From Flavobacterium arcticum (lineage in GTDB: Bacteria > Bacteroidota > Bacteroidia > Flavobacteriales > Flavobacteriaceae): a stretch of DNA of 64,000 bases. Shown piece by piece: positions 37,001 to 46,100 of the stretch (its first letter is position 1; every line of letters begins with the position of its first letter). The notes beneath the pieces were generated by a model. It was not told the DNA's origin, searched no databases, and saw only the letters and a program-made list of their open reading frames with translations. The position numbers were made by a program, and so were the translations under genes. The DNA lies in NCBI RefSeq assembly GCF_003344925.1, contig NZ_CP031188.1, positions 1,362,501 through 1,426,500 on the forward strand, in the 5' to 3' direction.

Positions 37001-37927
37001 GTTAAGTTTAAATACAGAAGAAACTCCAGTATAATGGTTTATGTTTGTCGCTTCTACTTTTACGTTTACACCAGTATTTGGTTTAAAAGTAACTGTGTTA
37101 GTAGCAGAGCTACCTGTAAAGCTGTTAATAGTTATAGGGAATGTTTCACCAGATTCATTATTGTATGTTACATCTTTTAGTAAGAATGTTACAGGACAGC
37201 TAACACCGTAATCGTTTAGGTAATCTACTGCATCAGTTATTGTAGAGAAATCTCCGTCAGTACCTATGTAATAAGTTCCGCATAATGCTCCAGTTATAGC
37301 AGGCTCTGAACCTTCTGAAACTGAATCTCCTGAACTTGTTGAAACTGTACCTGATACTGTTGGTCCTTCAGTATTAGCTCCATAAGCATTAGTTCTTAAA
37401 TAAAATTTTGTATAGTAATTATTATTAAAGTCGTAAAAATAAAGCCTTACTTTAATATTCTCGCCCTGTATAGCTGTATAGTTTGAAGGGAAGTTTAATG
37501 TAATAGTAGTGTTGTTACCTTCAGGCAATGTAATTTCTGATTGGCTACCGTTATTGGTAAGGTTCACCCAGCTTCCACCATTTACAGATGATTTTGCCTG
37601 CATTTTTTTTGCAGCTGCTTGTCCAGAATTATAGATAAAGGAAAACTGAGATGCAGTAAACTTATAACCAGTATTAGGAGTTATAGAAAACTCGATATAT
37701 TTAGTAGTTATAATTTGAGTGCTGTTAGAACCTGTATGGAAATTCTCTAACATAATACCAGATGCACTCCACTGATTCATTACAGCTGTGGCTCCTCCTG
37801 CGGTTGATAAGTTTTGAGCTGATAAATTTGTTGGGGTAGTTGGAGATAATGTATTCCAACGTACAAGGTCTGTTTGCGTAAAGCCAATAAGAGGCAATAG
37901 CATGATTAAAAGTAGTAACTTTCTCAT
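34046..37927 (-). CDS. large T9SS-secreted right-handed beta-helix protein
   Basis: 1293 residues. Signal peptide (MRKLLLLIMLLPLIGFTQ), an N-terminal beta-sandwich (~20-200; 'WNTLSPTTPTNLSAQNLSTA' opening), then 'CGTYYIGTDGDFSTITDAVDYL' and a parallel beta-helix (~215-730) with the short Asn-rich turns of pectate-lyase-like folds ('NNTVKYCNIRQEY', 'NILVANNTILNVIAKGN', 'LDVRNNIFVNN'). A segment of the kind common in flavobacterial surface proteins follows ('NIVGNPYASPINVNKFID'). A type A T9SS tail ends it ('ELSINAPQNIESVVIYDLLG' to 'VSKKIMIN'). No catalytic residues for a lyase are evident; an adhesin or carbohydrate-binding role is inferred. The 5' leader contains a C-loop hairpin. Confidence 0.85.
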   Translation of the reverse strand: MRKLLLLIMLLPLIGFTQTDLVRWNTLSPTTPTNLSAQNLSTAGGATAVMNQWSASGIMLENFHTGSNSTQIITTKYIEFSITPNTGYKFTASQFSFIYNSGQAAAKKMQAKSSVNGGSWVNLTNNGSQSEITLPEGNNTTITLNFPSNYTAIQGENIKVRLYFYDFNNNYYTKFYLRTNAYGANTEGPTVSGTVSTSSGDSVSEGSEPAITGALCGTYYIGTDGDFSTITDAVDYLNDYGVSCPVTFLLKDVTYNNESGETFPITINSFTGSSATNTVTFKPNTGVNVKVEATNINHYTGVSSVFKLNGADNIIFDGSNEVEGSTRNLTIKNKSNIDYNNRSVLSITSNGSNGATNNTVKYCNIRQEYKNSGSNLCIGVFSGSNDSYSFNTATADNTNLTVLGNNFMNVKQGVYVEGNASTRTTNVVIHQNDLGSENNTETIIYPAYLSNVNGFEYTENYIYNLYRDTNAGDLRSAGIHVANNSTDGYILKNTMRDLTRTTTDQYTFAGITLASTNNNANILVANNTILNVIAKGNTTADENGHGINVHSGGGYKIYHNTIVLNTNQPNNGYTAALYVHSDVNGSLDVRNNIFVNNQTTGTRRTAILVNKSLNDINSLFSHLDYNNYYSNDKIGFISSAGSTDWSNNPDYQTTLSGWQSFTGKDANSINELPAFVSAKDLHLASNDNDALNNLGTPIADVTKDMDGQLRNTTAPDMGADEFGAIQMPTAGAGEGIYCDTSVTWNGTEWIGGEPTATTDVIFTGDYTQDGYALYACSIFVIDGANVIFENNANAIVTHSVNIEEGSTLTFESSSNLIQIENTKNEGIVTVKRNSSMIKRLDYTIWSSPVTGTQTLLDFSPQTLTNRFYKFNTESNIYNAIADPASTEFETAKGYLIRVANNHSATDPSVYEGAFVGTPNNGTIRRTLEYTNGEQSYNIVGNPYASPINVNKFIDANIDNIDGTIWVWRKTNDPTKTTYCTINKMGFVANNAPGGGGENGNDGNELIGDPFDTVEGGVLNTGQGFFVRALNDNDLVFSNNMRETVNYNNFFRSENTAEQQDTTNQTNRYWLNVVTEDETVFTQMLVAHSALATNDYDKGYDGKAFLDGDVSLYTIIDAATEEEENLKLSIQSRATFTATDVIKVGFNTEIAGTFSFTIDHMDGLFEEGQAIYLVDKFTNTTYNLANGNYTFDSEIGIFENRFEVIYSIETLGTETPQFTKDDVVVYQNNKELSINAPQNIESVVIYDLLGKVLYQNAKVDNTEFTTTVNTQQQVAIVMITLENNQVVSKKIMIN

Positions 37928-37952
37928 TCTAGTAATTAATTTAAATTTAGGT

Positions 37953-37971
37953 AGTTATGGGGGGCATAACT
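37953..37971 (-). promoter_or_regulatory. C-loop hairpin in the 5' leader of the beta-helix gene
   Basis: On the minus strand AGTTATG (37965-37971) pairs with CATAACT (37953-37959), loop CCCCC. It lies 26 bp before the start codon and begins ~10 nt after the start predicted from the -7 box at 37989-37996. Confidence 0.5.
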
Positions 37972-37988
37972 GCTTTTGATTGCGGGTG

Positions 37989-37996
37989 CAAAATTA
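37989..37996 (-). promoter_or_regulatory. -7 box of the beta-helix protein gene
   Basis: Minus strand TAATTTTG, fitting TAnnTTTG; predicts a ~55-nt leader. Confidence 0.45.
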
Positions 37997-38415
37997 CACC
38001 ATTTTTTTAATCTAAAAAATTTTTTAGCGGTTAAATCGTATTATTTTTTAAAACTTTTTATTTTAATTATTTTTTAACTGTAATAAGCTACAGTGTAACT
38101 ATTTAAGCGGATAAATATCTATTCATTGGATATGCTGTCGTTTAATCTATTTACTTTCAAAATTCTTATATCCTATTGCAAATGTATGTTCTAATTTTCG
38201 ATCATTTTTTGCTTTATCATATTATAAAAATATGGTTCAATAGATTTTTCTTATTTTACTTTCTCTTGTGAACCTCATAATTGTTGGTTGCACTTTTTTA
38301 ATGAACGTTTTAGCATAATTTTGAACTTTACCCCTATAAATGTTCGCGTTATCTGTTACAAATATACGTTGCTAATAGAGGGGTAATTGCTTATTTTCGA
38401 TGATGCATTTGCCAA

Positions 38416-38454
38416 TGCCGTTCAACGGTAATTATCTGCCGTTGAATGGTAATT
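38416..38454. repeat. pair of 18-bp direct repeats, each near-palindromic
   Basis: TGCCGTTCAACGGTAATT (38416-38433) and TGCCGTTGAATGGTAATT (38437-38454) match at 16 of 18 bases. The first contains the perfect palindrome CCGTTCAACGG. The arrangement resembles a tandem operator, although the nearest downstream start on the minus strand is ~490 bp away. Confidence 0.5.
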
Positions 38455-38466
38455 GCTTTTTAAGAT

Positions 38467-38501
38467 AAATGGCTCTAAAACCAATAGTTTTAGAGCCATT
38501 T
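38467..38501. terminator. terminator after the TPR/LuxR regulator
   Basis: A 14-bp perfect stem (38467-38480 with 38488-38501, AAATGGCTCTAAAA), 27 bp past the stop at 38528. The T-rich stretch lies partly in the stem. Confidence 0.65.
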
Positions 38502-38527
38502 ATAACCGTTAGGGGTTTTTCGTAGAG

Positions 38528-40375
38528 CTATATTTCAAGCAATAATTTTTCAAACTCAGTATCGTCATTAATTTCCATTTTTTTCTTAATTCGATACTTT
38601 TTTGTGATAGTACTTTCGTGAGATATTTGTAATAAAGAAGCAATTTCTTTATTAGTAAGGTTTAGTTTTAAAAGTGAACAAAACTCAATATCATTTTTAG
38701 TGAGTTTTGAGAATTTATTACTCAAGGTTTTTTCAAACTCAGGATGCAGGTTATTAAAACGGGTTTCAAACTGTTTCCAATAATCTTTTTGTTTAAGTAG
38801 TTGTTGCAACTCTTTTTTAAGACTAGTTATATTTACCTCTTCTTTTTTACACTTGTCAAGAATGGTGTTTATATTGTCTTGATAGTTTGCCATTTGCAGT
38901 GTTGTAGCAGTTAGCTCTCTTTGTTTTTCATTTATTATTTGTTTTTGAGCATTAGTAAGTTCTTGCTCGTGCTGATGGTGTTGTTTAATGAGTTTGTTTT
39001 CGGCTTCAATACTCTTTAGTTCTTCTTTCTGTAGTTTTGTTTTTAGCCAGTAACTTCTCAAAAAAGCAAGTATAAGTATCATTATTATGATACTCCCAAA
39101 GATGTATGACAGCATTATTATGTGTTCTTTTTCAACTTTTTGTTTTAATGCTTTGTTATTTGCTTCTAGTGCGAGGTTTTTTTCACGCTGTAATTTAGTT
39201 TGAAATTTAGCTTGTATTTCTTTGACAGCTGCTTTTGTGTCAGAAGATGCTATAGAGTCTTTTATAGCAATAGTATTTTTATATTCTATAAATGCTTTTT
39301 GTGTATCTCCTGTATGGCTATACGTATCGGCAATCGCTTCTACATACACCATCCTGTCTTGTATGTTCGAGTTTATAACGCTATTATCTCTATAAGGTTC
39401 TGCTCGTGCAATGATATCGAGAGCTTCTTTATATCTTTTTTCAATATTTAGTATATTAATATATTCGCCTGCTATTCTTAATATTCGTGTAGATTTATTT
39501 TCTACTAGGCTATTAAATGCTTTTTTGTAAAACTTTAAGGCTTTCTTGTTGTGTCCTTCCTTATATTCTATATTACCTATTTTGCTGTATGCAATGCCAG
39601 ATAGTTCTTTATCTCCAAATTTTTCGACTCCACTTGCAGCATCTTGTAATGCTTTTTTGGCTTCGGTATAACGTTCCATGCGTATATAAGCTTCGGCAAG
39701 GTTAACGAGGGTTATGTAATAATTTTTCTCCATACCTGTTTTCTTAAACCCGATAAGAGTTTCTTTATATAGGTCGGCGGCAAACTCAAAGTTTTCAGTA
39801 GCTAAGTAGGTGTTGGCAAGCTTTTGTCGTGCAGCCATTAAGTTTGCGGTACTGTTTTCTCTACTAAAAATTTGTATGCTTTGTAGTAAATAATCAATCG
39901 ATTTATCGTACTGCAACATGTAGTTATAGTTCGATGCCATTTCGCCATATACTTTTCCTGTAGCGATGTTGTCTTTAATTTTTTTACTTAATATAAGAGA
40001 TTCATCAAGATGCTTTAACGATTTTTCATATTCGCCTTTGTTTCTATACCCAATACATAGATTCATTAAACTGCGAAGGCGGTTTTTTGGGTATTTATCA
40101 AGATATTTTAATGATTTTTTAAAATAATATATACAAGAATCTGGATTGCCAGTCATGCCATAATACATGCCATAGAGGTTGTAGGTGTTACCCCAAATGG
40201 TATCATGTGATGGGGGTTGTGCTAGAGTTTTTTTTATTAGTACAAGGGCGCTATCGGGCGACTTATAAATAAGTTCTCGAGCATCTATTTCTGCTTTTTT
40301 AAAATCATAAGATTGTTTTTGAGAATAGCCTAAAGTACTCGCAAACAGCAATAAGGGTAGTAGTATTTTAACCAT
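38528..40375 (-). CDS. membrane TPR protein with C-terminal LuxR-like HTH
   Basis: 615 residues. Signal peptide (ends 'STLGYSQ'); about ten TPR units (~30-380; 'SLMNLCIGYRNKGEYEKSLKHL'-type repeats); membrane helix (~415-437, 'IIMLSYIFGSIIIMILILAF'); long coiled coil (~440-520); and a C-terminal HTH ('IEFCSLLKLNLTNKEIASLL', 'ISHESTITKKYRIKKKME'). It is a one-component hybrid sensor: periplasmic TPRs plus a cytoplasmic DNA-binding end. The last ~85 residues are paralogous to the 205-residue protein at 4672-5289. Targets are unknown. The adjacent minus-strand recX at 40479 is 103 bp upstream and probably separate. Confidence 0.85.
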   Translation of the reverse strand: MVKILLPLLLFASTLGYSQKQSYDFKKAEIDARELIYKSPDSALVLIKKTLAQPPSHDTIWGNTYNLYGMYYGMTGNPDSCIYYFKKSLKYLDKYPKNRLRSLMNLCIGYRNKGEYEKSLKHLDESLILSKKIKDNIATGKVYGEMASNYNYMLQYDKSIDYLLQSIQIFSRENSTANLMAARQKLANTYLATENFEFAADLYKETLIGFKKTGMEKNYYITLVNLAEAYIRMERYTEAKKALQDAASGVEKFGDKELSGIAYSKIGNIEYKEGHNKKALKFYKKAFNSLVENKSTRILRIAGEYINILNIEKRYKEALDIIARAEPYRDNSVINSNIQDRMVYVEAIADTYSHTGDTQKAFIEYKNTIAIKDSIASSDTKAAVKEIQAKFQTKLQREKNLALEANNKALKQKVEKEHIIMLSYIFGSIIIMILILAFLRSYWLKTKLQKEELKSIEAENKLIKQHHQHEQELTNAQKQIINEKQRELTATTLQMANYQDNINTILDKCKKEEVNITSLKKELQQLLKQKDYWKQFETRFNNLHPEFEKTLSNKFSKLTKNDIEFCSLLKLNLTNKEIASLLQISHESTITKKYRIKKKMEINDDTEFEKLLLEI

Positions 40376-40478
40376 GTAAAATGATACTTTTTTGTAAATG
40401 GTTGTTGGTAGCTGGAGGGATAGTGCAATTTAGTGAAAAAATGAATGCTTTTTTTACATTTTTAAACCCTAATGTAGG

Positions 40479-40952
40479 TTAATTGCCCGCTAACTCTGCT
40501 ATTTTTGTATAGATAAGCTGGTTTTCAAAGCCTTTACGCATTAAAAAATCAAAAACTTTTTTCTTTTTTTTAAGTAGGTTGCTTTCTCTTACAAAGTCCC
40601 ATTGTTTATTAGCAAGTTCATTAAATGCAGCGATGTATTCTTCGTTATCAATTTCTTTTAAGGCAGCATCTATATTATAACGAGATATTTGTCTTGCTTT
40701 AAGTTCTCTAACTATCCTTATTTTCCCCCAATGTTTTATACGAAATTTGCCACGTGCAAAACTACGTGCAAAACGTTCTTCATTAAGAAAATTGTGCTCT
40801 AGTAAATGCCCTATAATTGTATCTATAGCCTGAGGTATCATATTAAGGCTTTTTAGCTTCTGTATAACCTCTTCATGACAGCGCTCTTGATAAGCGCAGT
40901 ACTGTTCCAGTTTTTTTTGTGCTTCGGTTACAGTATATGATTTATGCAGCAT
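40479..40952 (-). CDS. recX: regulatory protein RecX
   Basis: 157 residues, the usual RecX length. It consists of three-helix repeats: 'QKKLEQYCAYQERCHEEVIQKL', 'IGHLLEHNFLNEERFARSF' with the family's 'FLNEERFARSFARGKFRIKHWG' core (read in pieces), 'IVRELKARQISRYNIDAAL', and a third near the C-terminus. RecX binds RecA filaments and limits recombination and SOS induction. It is not next to recA in this window. Basic lysine run 'LKKKKKVFDFL' near residue 128. Confidence 0.93.
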   Translation of the reverse strand: MLHKSYTVTEAQKKLEQYCAYQERCHEEVIQKLKSLNMIPQAIDTIIGHLLEHNFLNEERFARSFARGKFRIKHWGKIRIVRELKARQISRYNIDAALKEIDNEEYIAAFNELANKQWDFVRESNLLKKKKKVFDFLMRKGFENQLIYTKIAELAGN

Positions 40953-41084
40953 TTATTAGCTTTAGTTTTGTATAACAATATTATAGTTGTAATTGTTTTA
41001 AACAATAAGTTGTAAAAGTACTACATAATAAAAATACCTTGAGGCAAATCACATCATTTTATGTATGTACTTATTAATGTTCAT

Positions 41085-41116
41085 AAAAAAGACAGCTTGT
41101 ATAAGCTGTCTTTTTT
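41085..41116. terminator. terminator of the OmpA-family gene
   Basis: A 14-bp perfect stem (41085-41098 with 41103-41116), GTAT loop, A-run and T-run on the two sides, 23 bp past the minus-strand stop at 41139. Confidence 0.85.
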
Positions 41117-41138
41117 AACGATTTGTTTAGTTATAAAT

Positions 41139-43010
41139 TTACTGTACTATAATAAATTCCGTACGACGGTTTATGGCGTGTTGTTCTTCGGTGCAGTTTT
41201 CACCACAATCAATCTTCAATTCACTTTCGCCATATCCTTTTCCAGAGATACGACTTTTATCTATTCCTTTTGATATTACATATTGTACAGTAGCTCTAGC
41301 TCTTAGGTCAGATAGGTTTAAGTTATATTCTTCACTTCCTCTATTATCAGTATGAGCTTTTACCATGATTACCATATTAGTGTCTGCCTTCATTGCTTCG
41401 ACAAGTTTGTCAAGTTCAAAAGCAGCTTCGGGGGTCATATTACTTTTATTGTATTCAAAATAAATATCGCTAAGTGCTACTTTACCATCTACAATAAGAT
41501 TTCCTATTGGTTTTAGGAAGGCTTCAATATCTATTTTTGATTCGCGTGATTTAGGCAGGCGTAACATACTTGTTTCATAACCAATAGCCGATGTTTTTAA
41601 TGAGTATGATCTTTCACAATCTACATTATACATTAGTTTTCCGTTTTCGTCGGTAGTACGGGTTTCAATAACATTTTGCTTATCATCTAGTATTGCTACT
41701 TTAGCCGAAGCTAACGGGTTACCTGTATTAATGTCTTTTACTGTTACAATGGCTTCTACACCACATACAGGTATGGCAAGATACATGTTGTCTTTATCTT
41801 TACGGTTACTCGAAAAGAACCCTATGTTTTTAGTATTGTTAAAGCTAAATGAAAAATCATCTTGTGGTGAGTTTACGGGTGCACCCACATTCATAGTTTC
41901 ACCATCATTGGCAAGGTCTATCATAAAAATATCAAGTCCGCCAAAACCTTTATGCCCGTTAGAAGAGAAATATAGTTTATCATCATCTGTAATGTAAGGG
42001 AAAGTTTCTTTACCCTCAGTATTTACTTTTGTACCAAGATTTTCAGGTTCGCCAAAACTGTTATAACCTTTAACTTCTACTTTCCAAATATCGGTATCGC
42101 CTATAGAACCTTCTCTGTTAGAAGTAAAATATAATGTTTTACCATCGTTACTAATAGTAGGGTTCCCCGTACTCCAGTTGTTACTATTAAAAGATACAGG
42201 TTTTACATTGCCCCATTTCCCGTCTTGTTTTGTAGCTACAAAAAGATAAATAAGTCCTGTACGCTGTTTCATGGTACTTTCTTTATCGAAATCTCCTTTT
42301 ACAAAACTCTCACTCGCAAAATACATGGTTTTACCATCGGCAGTAATTGCTACAGGACCATCATGCCACTTTGTGTTAATGTCGGTTAACGGTTTAGGCT
42401 CGCTTATACTACCTGTTTTTTCGTTATAAATAGCGGTGTAAATGTCTAAGTAAGGCTCTTCGTTTCTGCCATATTTTCTTCTGGAAGTATTACGAGCACT
42501 AGTAAAATATAACGTATTGTCGTTTGCAAGTACAGCACCGAAATCGGCATTTTTATCATCATTAATGTCTAATATTCTTTCATCAAATAATTTTTCTTGA
42601 TTCCTTAGTTTAGGCAAATAATTAGGGTCTTGGTTAAAAATAACAGCCCTTTGGTCTTTAGGAGCCATTTTAGCAAATTTTTGCATTTGCTTGTTAGCTT
42701 CTTCATACTCTCCTTCTGCTTTTAGCATTTGTGCATAGCGGTAATACGTCTCGGCATCTTGTTTAGATTCTGTTGCCTTGGCATACCATTTTATAGCCTC
42801 TTTAGTATTAAATACATTATAGTAACTCTCGGCAAGTTGTTTATATACGTACGGATCCTTACCTTTTTTAGCAACTTTTAAATACTCCTTTGCAGCATCA
42901 ACATATTCAAAGCGCCCAAATAGCTTATCTGCTGTTTCGGTATCCTTGTTTTGTGCGTTAACCGAAATTATAGTTAATAATAAAGTTAGTGTAAAACATA
43001 ATTGTTTCAT
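41139..43010 (-). CDS. OmpA-family outer membrane protein with TPR and WD40-like propeller
   Basis: 623 residues. Signal peptide (ends 'ISVNAQ', no lipobox); TPR helices (~25-115); PD40/WD40-like beta-propeller strands (~145-370; 'DNTLYFTSARNTS', 'DGKTLYFTSNREGSIGDTDIW', 'DDKLYFSSNGHKGFGGLDIF' in pieces); a carboxypeptidase-regulatory-like domain (~400-480); and a C-terminal OmpA domain (~505-620; 'IYFEYNKSNMTPEA', 'VKAHTDNRGSEEYNLNLSDLRA' in pieces) that binds peptidoglycan. In Flavobacteriia such genes commonly follow an adhesin and a PorP/SprF gene. Here the upstream neighbour is a porP/sprF remnant 24 bp away, so this is the surviving third member of such a locus. Confidence 0.9.
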   Translation of the reverse strand: MKQLCFTLTLLLTIISVNAQNKDTETADKLFGRFEYVDAAKEYLKVAKKGKDPYVYKQLAESYYNVFNTKEAIKWYAKATESKQDAETYYRYAQMLKAEGEYEEANKQMQKFAKMAPKDQRAVIFNQDPNYLPKLRNQEKLFDERILDINDDKNADFGAVLANDNTLYFTSARNTSRRKYGRNEEPYLDIYTAIYNEKTGSISEPKPLTDINTKWHDGPVAITADGKTMYFASESFVKGDFDKESTMKQRTGLIYLFVATKQDGKWGNVKPVSFNSNNWSTGNPTISNDGKTLYFTSNREGSIGDTDIWKVEVKGYNSFGEPENLGTKVNTEGKETFPYITDDDKLYFSSNGHKGFGGLDIFMIDLANDGETMNVGAPVNSPQDDFSFSFNNTKNIGFFSSNRKDKDNMYLAIPVCGVEAIVTVKDINTGNPLASAKVAILDDKQNVIETRTTDENGKLMYNVDCERSYSLKTSAIGYETSMLRLPKSRESKIDIEAFLKPIGNLIVDGKVALSDIYFEYNKSNMTPEAAFELDKLVEAMKADTNMVIMVKAHTDNRGSEEYNLNLSDLRARATVQYVISKGIDKSRISGKGYGESELKIDCGENCTEEQHAINRRTEFIIVQ

Positions 43011-43034
43011 AGTACTGTTTCTTTATAAGATTGT

Positions 43035-43160
43035 TTAGAAATAACGTGGTGAACGGGAAACTTTTTTCGGGAAGTTTACATCAAACAGGAGCATGATTTC
43101 ATGCGAAGACGGTGTTGTTACATCCAATTCAGAGATGATATGGTCGTAAGCATAACCGAC
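43035..43160 (-). pseudogene. C-terminal remnant of a PorP/SprF-family gene
   Basis: On the minus strand 43160 to 43035 reads 41 codons and TAA: 'VGYAYDHIISELDV', then 'SSHEIMLLFDV', ending 'KKVSRSPRYF'. The pattern G-Y-x-Y-D, S-H-E-I-M-L and terminal S-P-R-Y-F is the end of PorP/SprF beta-barrel proteins, which help T9SS surface adhesins attach. Upstream in this frame are ATG (43161-43163) and a TAG stop (43164-43166), then adhesin coding sequence in another frame. About 260 N-terminal codons are absent. It overlaps the last codons of the adhesin ORF. The spacing to the OmpA gene (24 bp) is that of an intact locus. Confidence 0.75.
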
Positions 43161-46100
43161 CATCTAACATCCAAGAGTATTCTACATCTGGAGCGTTAGG
43201 GTCAAAGTTTCCTGCAAACACTTCAAGTGTTACTGGGGTTCCTTCGCATACCGTAACATCTTCTGTTACTGTAAATGCTGGTGGTATATTAGTAAGAATT
43301 AATTCGAATGATCTAAATATAGGACACTCTATTTCGCCTTCTGTTATTCTTATGTATACAGTTTGTGCAGTATCTGTAGTATACGATTCTGGTAAATTAT
43401 CGTCTAAACCAAGTTCTGCTGCTTCTTGAGAAGCATAGAACGTAAAGTTATATCCGGTTAAGTCATCCATAATACCGTCTAAACTCTCAGTAAGATCAAA
43501 AGTAACTTCTTCACCTGATGAACAAGCTGTTAAGTCTTGAGGTTCATTAGCGATAATAGGCTCACCAACATGTATTGTAAAGTTGTTTTCTTTTATAATC
43601 TCTTCACCTGTACAAGCAGTATAAGTTGCACGAGCAGTTATAACAGTTTCCTCTGTAGGACAAACCTGAAGATCTGTATCATTAGTAACAAAATCACCAT
43701 TTTCTAACCATTCGAATACTACACTTAAGTTATCGCCACTTGGTGTAAATCTCCAAGCTTCTTCGGTAGCAGTCCAATCACCAGTATTACGTCCTGGAGG
43801 CGTGAAACCTTCAGTACCCGCTGAATTTTGGATACCTATTACACCATTACCACTATTCCATCCTACACAAGATGTTCTATTTTCTACATATACTTCTATA
43901 ATGTTAGATACTTCGTATATAACTATTTGAGTAGTTTGAGTACCTACACTAAGTCCGCAAGAGAATTGAGGAACATCGTAGTAGTTTACTACAAGAGCTC
44001 TACAAGGGTAGTTACCTAACACTTGGTAGTTAATACTTACATCACTTCCTGCAACAGCAGGGTTAATATCTTGGTATACTCCATAAATAGCATTTTTTAT
44101 AGGGAATGCAGGGTCTGGAACAGATTGTGAGTATGACCAAGGGCAGTTACCTGCATCTGTCATATTTTCACCGAATTGTACAACCCCATTAGAACCTACT
44201 TTGGCTTCATTATAAGTTTCACCAAAGAAACAGAAGTCGAAAGGAAGATCTACAACTGGAGACCAAATATCATCTGTAGTTACGTTAAGCTCTGTACCAC
44301 CAAGGAATGGGTATGGAGGAGAGTAGTCTATAGACTCTACATCATAAGTATCTGTTTCTTTTAATTGATAATAGTTAGCACTAAAGTCGAAACAAGTATC
44401 ATCACCAGGACAAAGGCTTATTTCAGAGTTTGGAGCTATAATTTCTAGTTCATCATCAAATACATCAACAGCTGCACATCCAGGAGGACTAAACAAACTG
44501 AATTCAAATGGACCACTCCAGAAACTTTCATCACCTTCACCACATATTGCTCTTACATAATATTCATAAAAAACATCAGGGTTTATACCCGTAAGGATGT
44601 ATTCAGGATCACCATCAACTGCTACTACAGATGTTGGGTTTTCTCCTGGATATGCACCTCCTGAAGTTTGTATTACAAGTTCCCATTGTGTCTCAACATC
44701 TCCAGGTGTCCAACTTAGTTCAACAGAATCGAAGTTGTAACCTTCAGACATAAGATCTGTTGGCTGAGGACAAGTTATAGGCTCACAGTTAGGAATACCC
44801 TCATATAATGTAGATGGTGCCGAACCTTCGCCTGGAAGTTTAGTATATATTGTTTCATCAAAAGGATTAACAATTTCTACACCTACTTGTTGATCAGAGA
44901 AACCATCATCATTCCATACTAATTGGAATGGAACTCCAGCACAAAGTGGTACTGTAGCAGTAACAGGATTTGTACCATCAGCATTTGTTGGTCCTGTTAG
45001 AGTACCTACTATAATACCGTTTTGTATTACAGACATCGTGTTATTATTCCATGTGTTACCACCAGTATCTGTCATTATAAATTCATAACCACATTGGGCA
45101 TCTAATGGACATATTGCTGAATTGAAAGTTATTGGACCTGACCATAAACTTAAATCATCTGGACCACAGTTTGCTCTAACATATATATCATAAGTAAGAC
45201 CAGCACCAATTGTTCCTTCTGGTAGTGTAAATGGATTTGAATCAGCAGGTATTCCAACAGCGTCATCTGCAGGGGCAGGATCACCTGTAGGAACTACTAT
45301 TATTTCCCATGCTGTTGCTGATCCCATTTCTGTCCAGCTTATAGAAGTTGTTGTATTACTAATATCAAATACAGCAAGATCTACAGGTTGAGGACACGAA
45401 GGTATATCATCTACAATTACATTGTCAATAAATAAATTCCATCCGTCAAGACCACCATTAGGTATGTGCCATGCAATGTTTACAGGGCCAGATATAAGAA
45501 CATCTGCTGCATCTTCAAGATATACTTCATACTCTACATATTCAGTATTATCATAACTTGCAAGAGGAATAAGGGTTACAGTAAAATCTGCTGCATCTAT
45601 TCCTGTAGTAGATAGTAATACTTCAAAATCATTAGGTTCAAATGTCGATTGTACTCTTTGGTGGAATCTAAGTCTTTGATTACCTGTAAGGTTGATAGTT
45701 GGTGAAATTAACCAGTCATCATTATTACCATTATTAAAATCTGTATTGATTGATGCACATTGATCACCTTCAAACTGGTTGAAACCATTATTCATGTTCC
45801 ATGTGTCAAAATCAGCATTCTCGTTAAGCACTGTCCAGCAAAGCTCTGATGTCGAATCGGTATTAAAGCCTTCAAAGAAAGGAACATTAAACGAACCACA
45901 TTGTGTTTGGAAGTTTAAAGGTCCAGACCATTGACTAATATCATCAACTCCACAAATTGCTCTTACATATATGTCATAAGGAGTAGACTCATCAAGACCT
46001 GTTAGAGGGTGTGGGTTTACTGGTGCAGGTGTTCCTACAGTAACATCAGTAGGAGCAGGGTCGCCAGCAGGAACATAATATATTTCCCATGCTGTAGCAG

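Larger units (their letters stand above)
37928..38527. other. 600-bp gene-free region between two minus-strand genes
   Basis: No credible ORF. It contains, from the left: a leader hairpin (37953-37971) and -7 box (37989-37996) for the beta-helix gene; further minus-strand -7 boxes TACATTTG (38179-38186) and TATATTTG (38359-38366); two near-identical 18-bp direct repeats (38416-38454); and a 14-bp terminator hairpin (38467-38501). The two extra -7 boxes leave room for an unrecognised short transcript of up to 350 nt. Confidence 0.45.
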
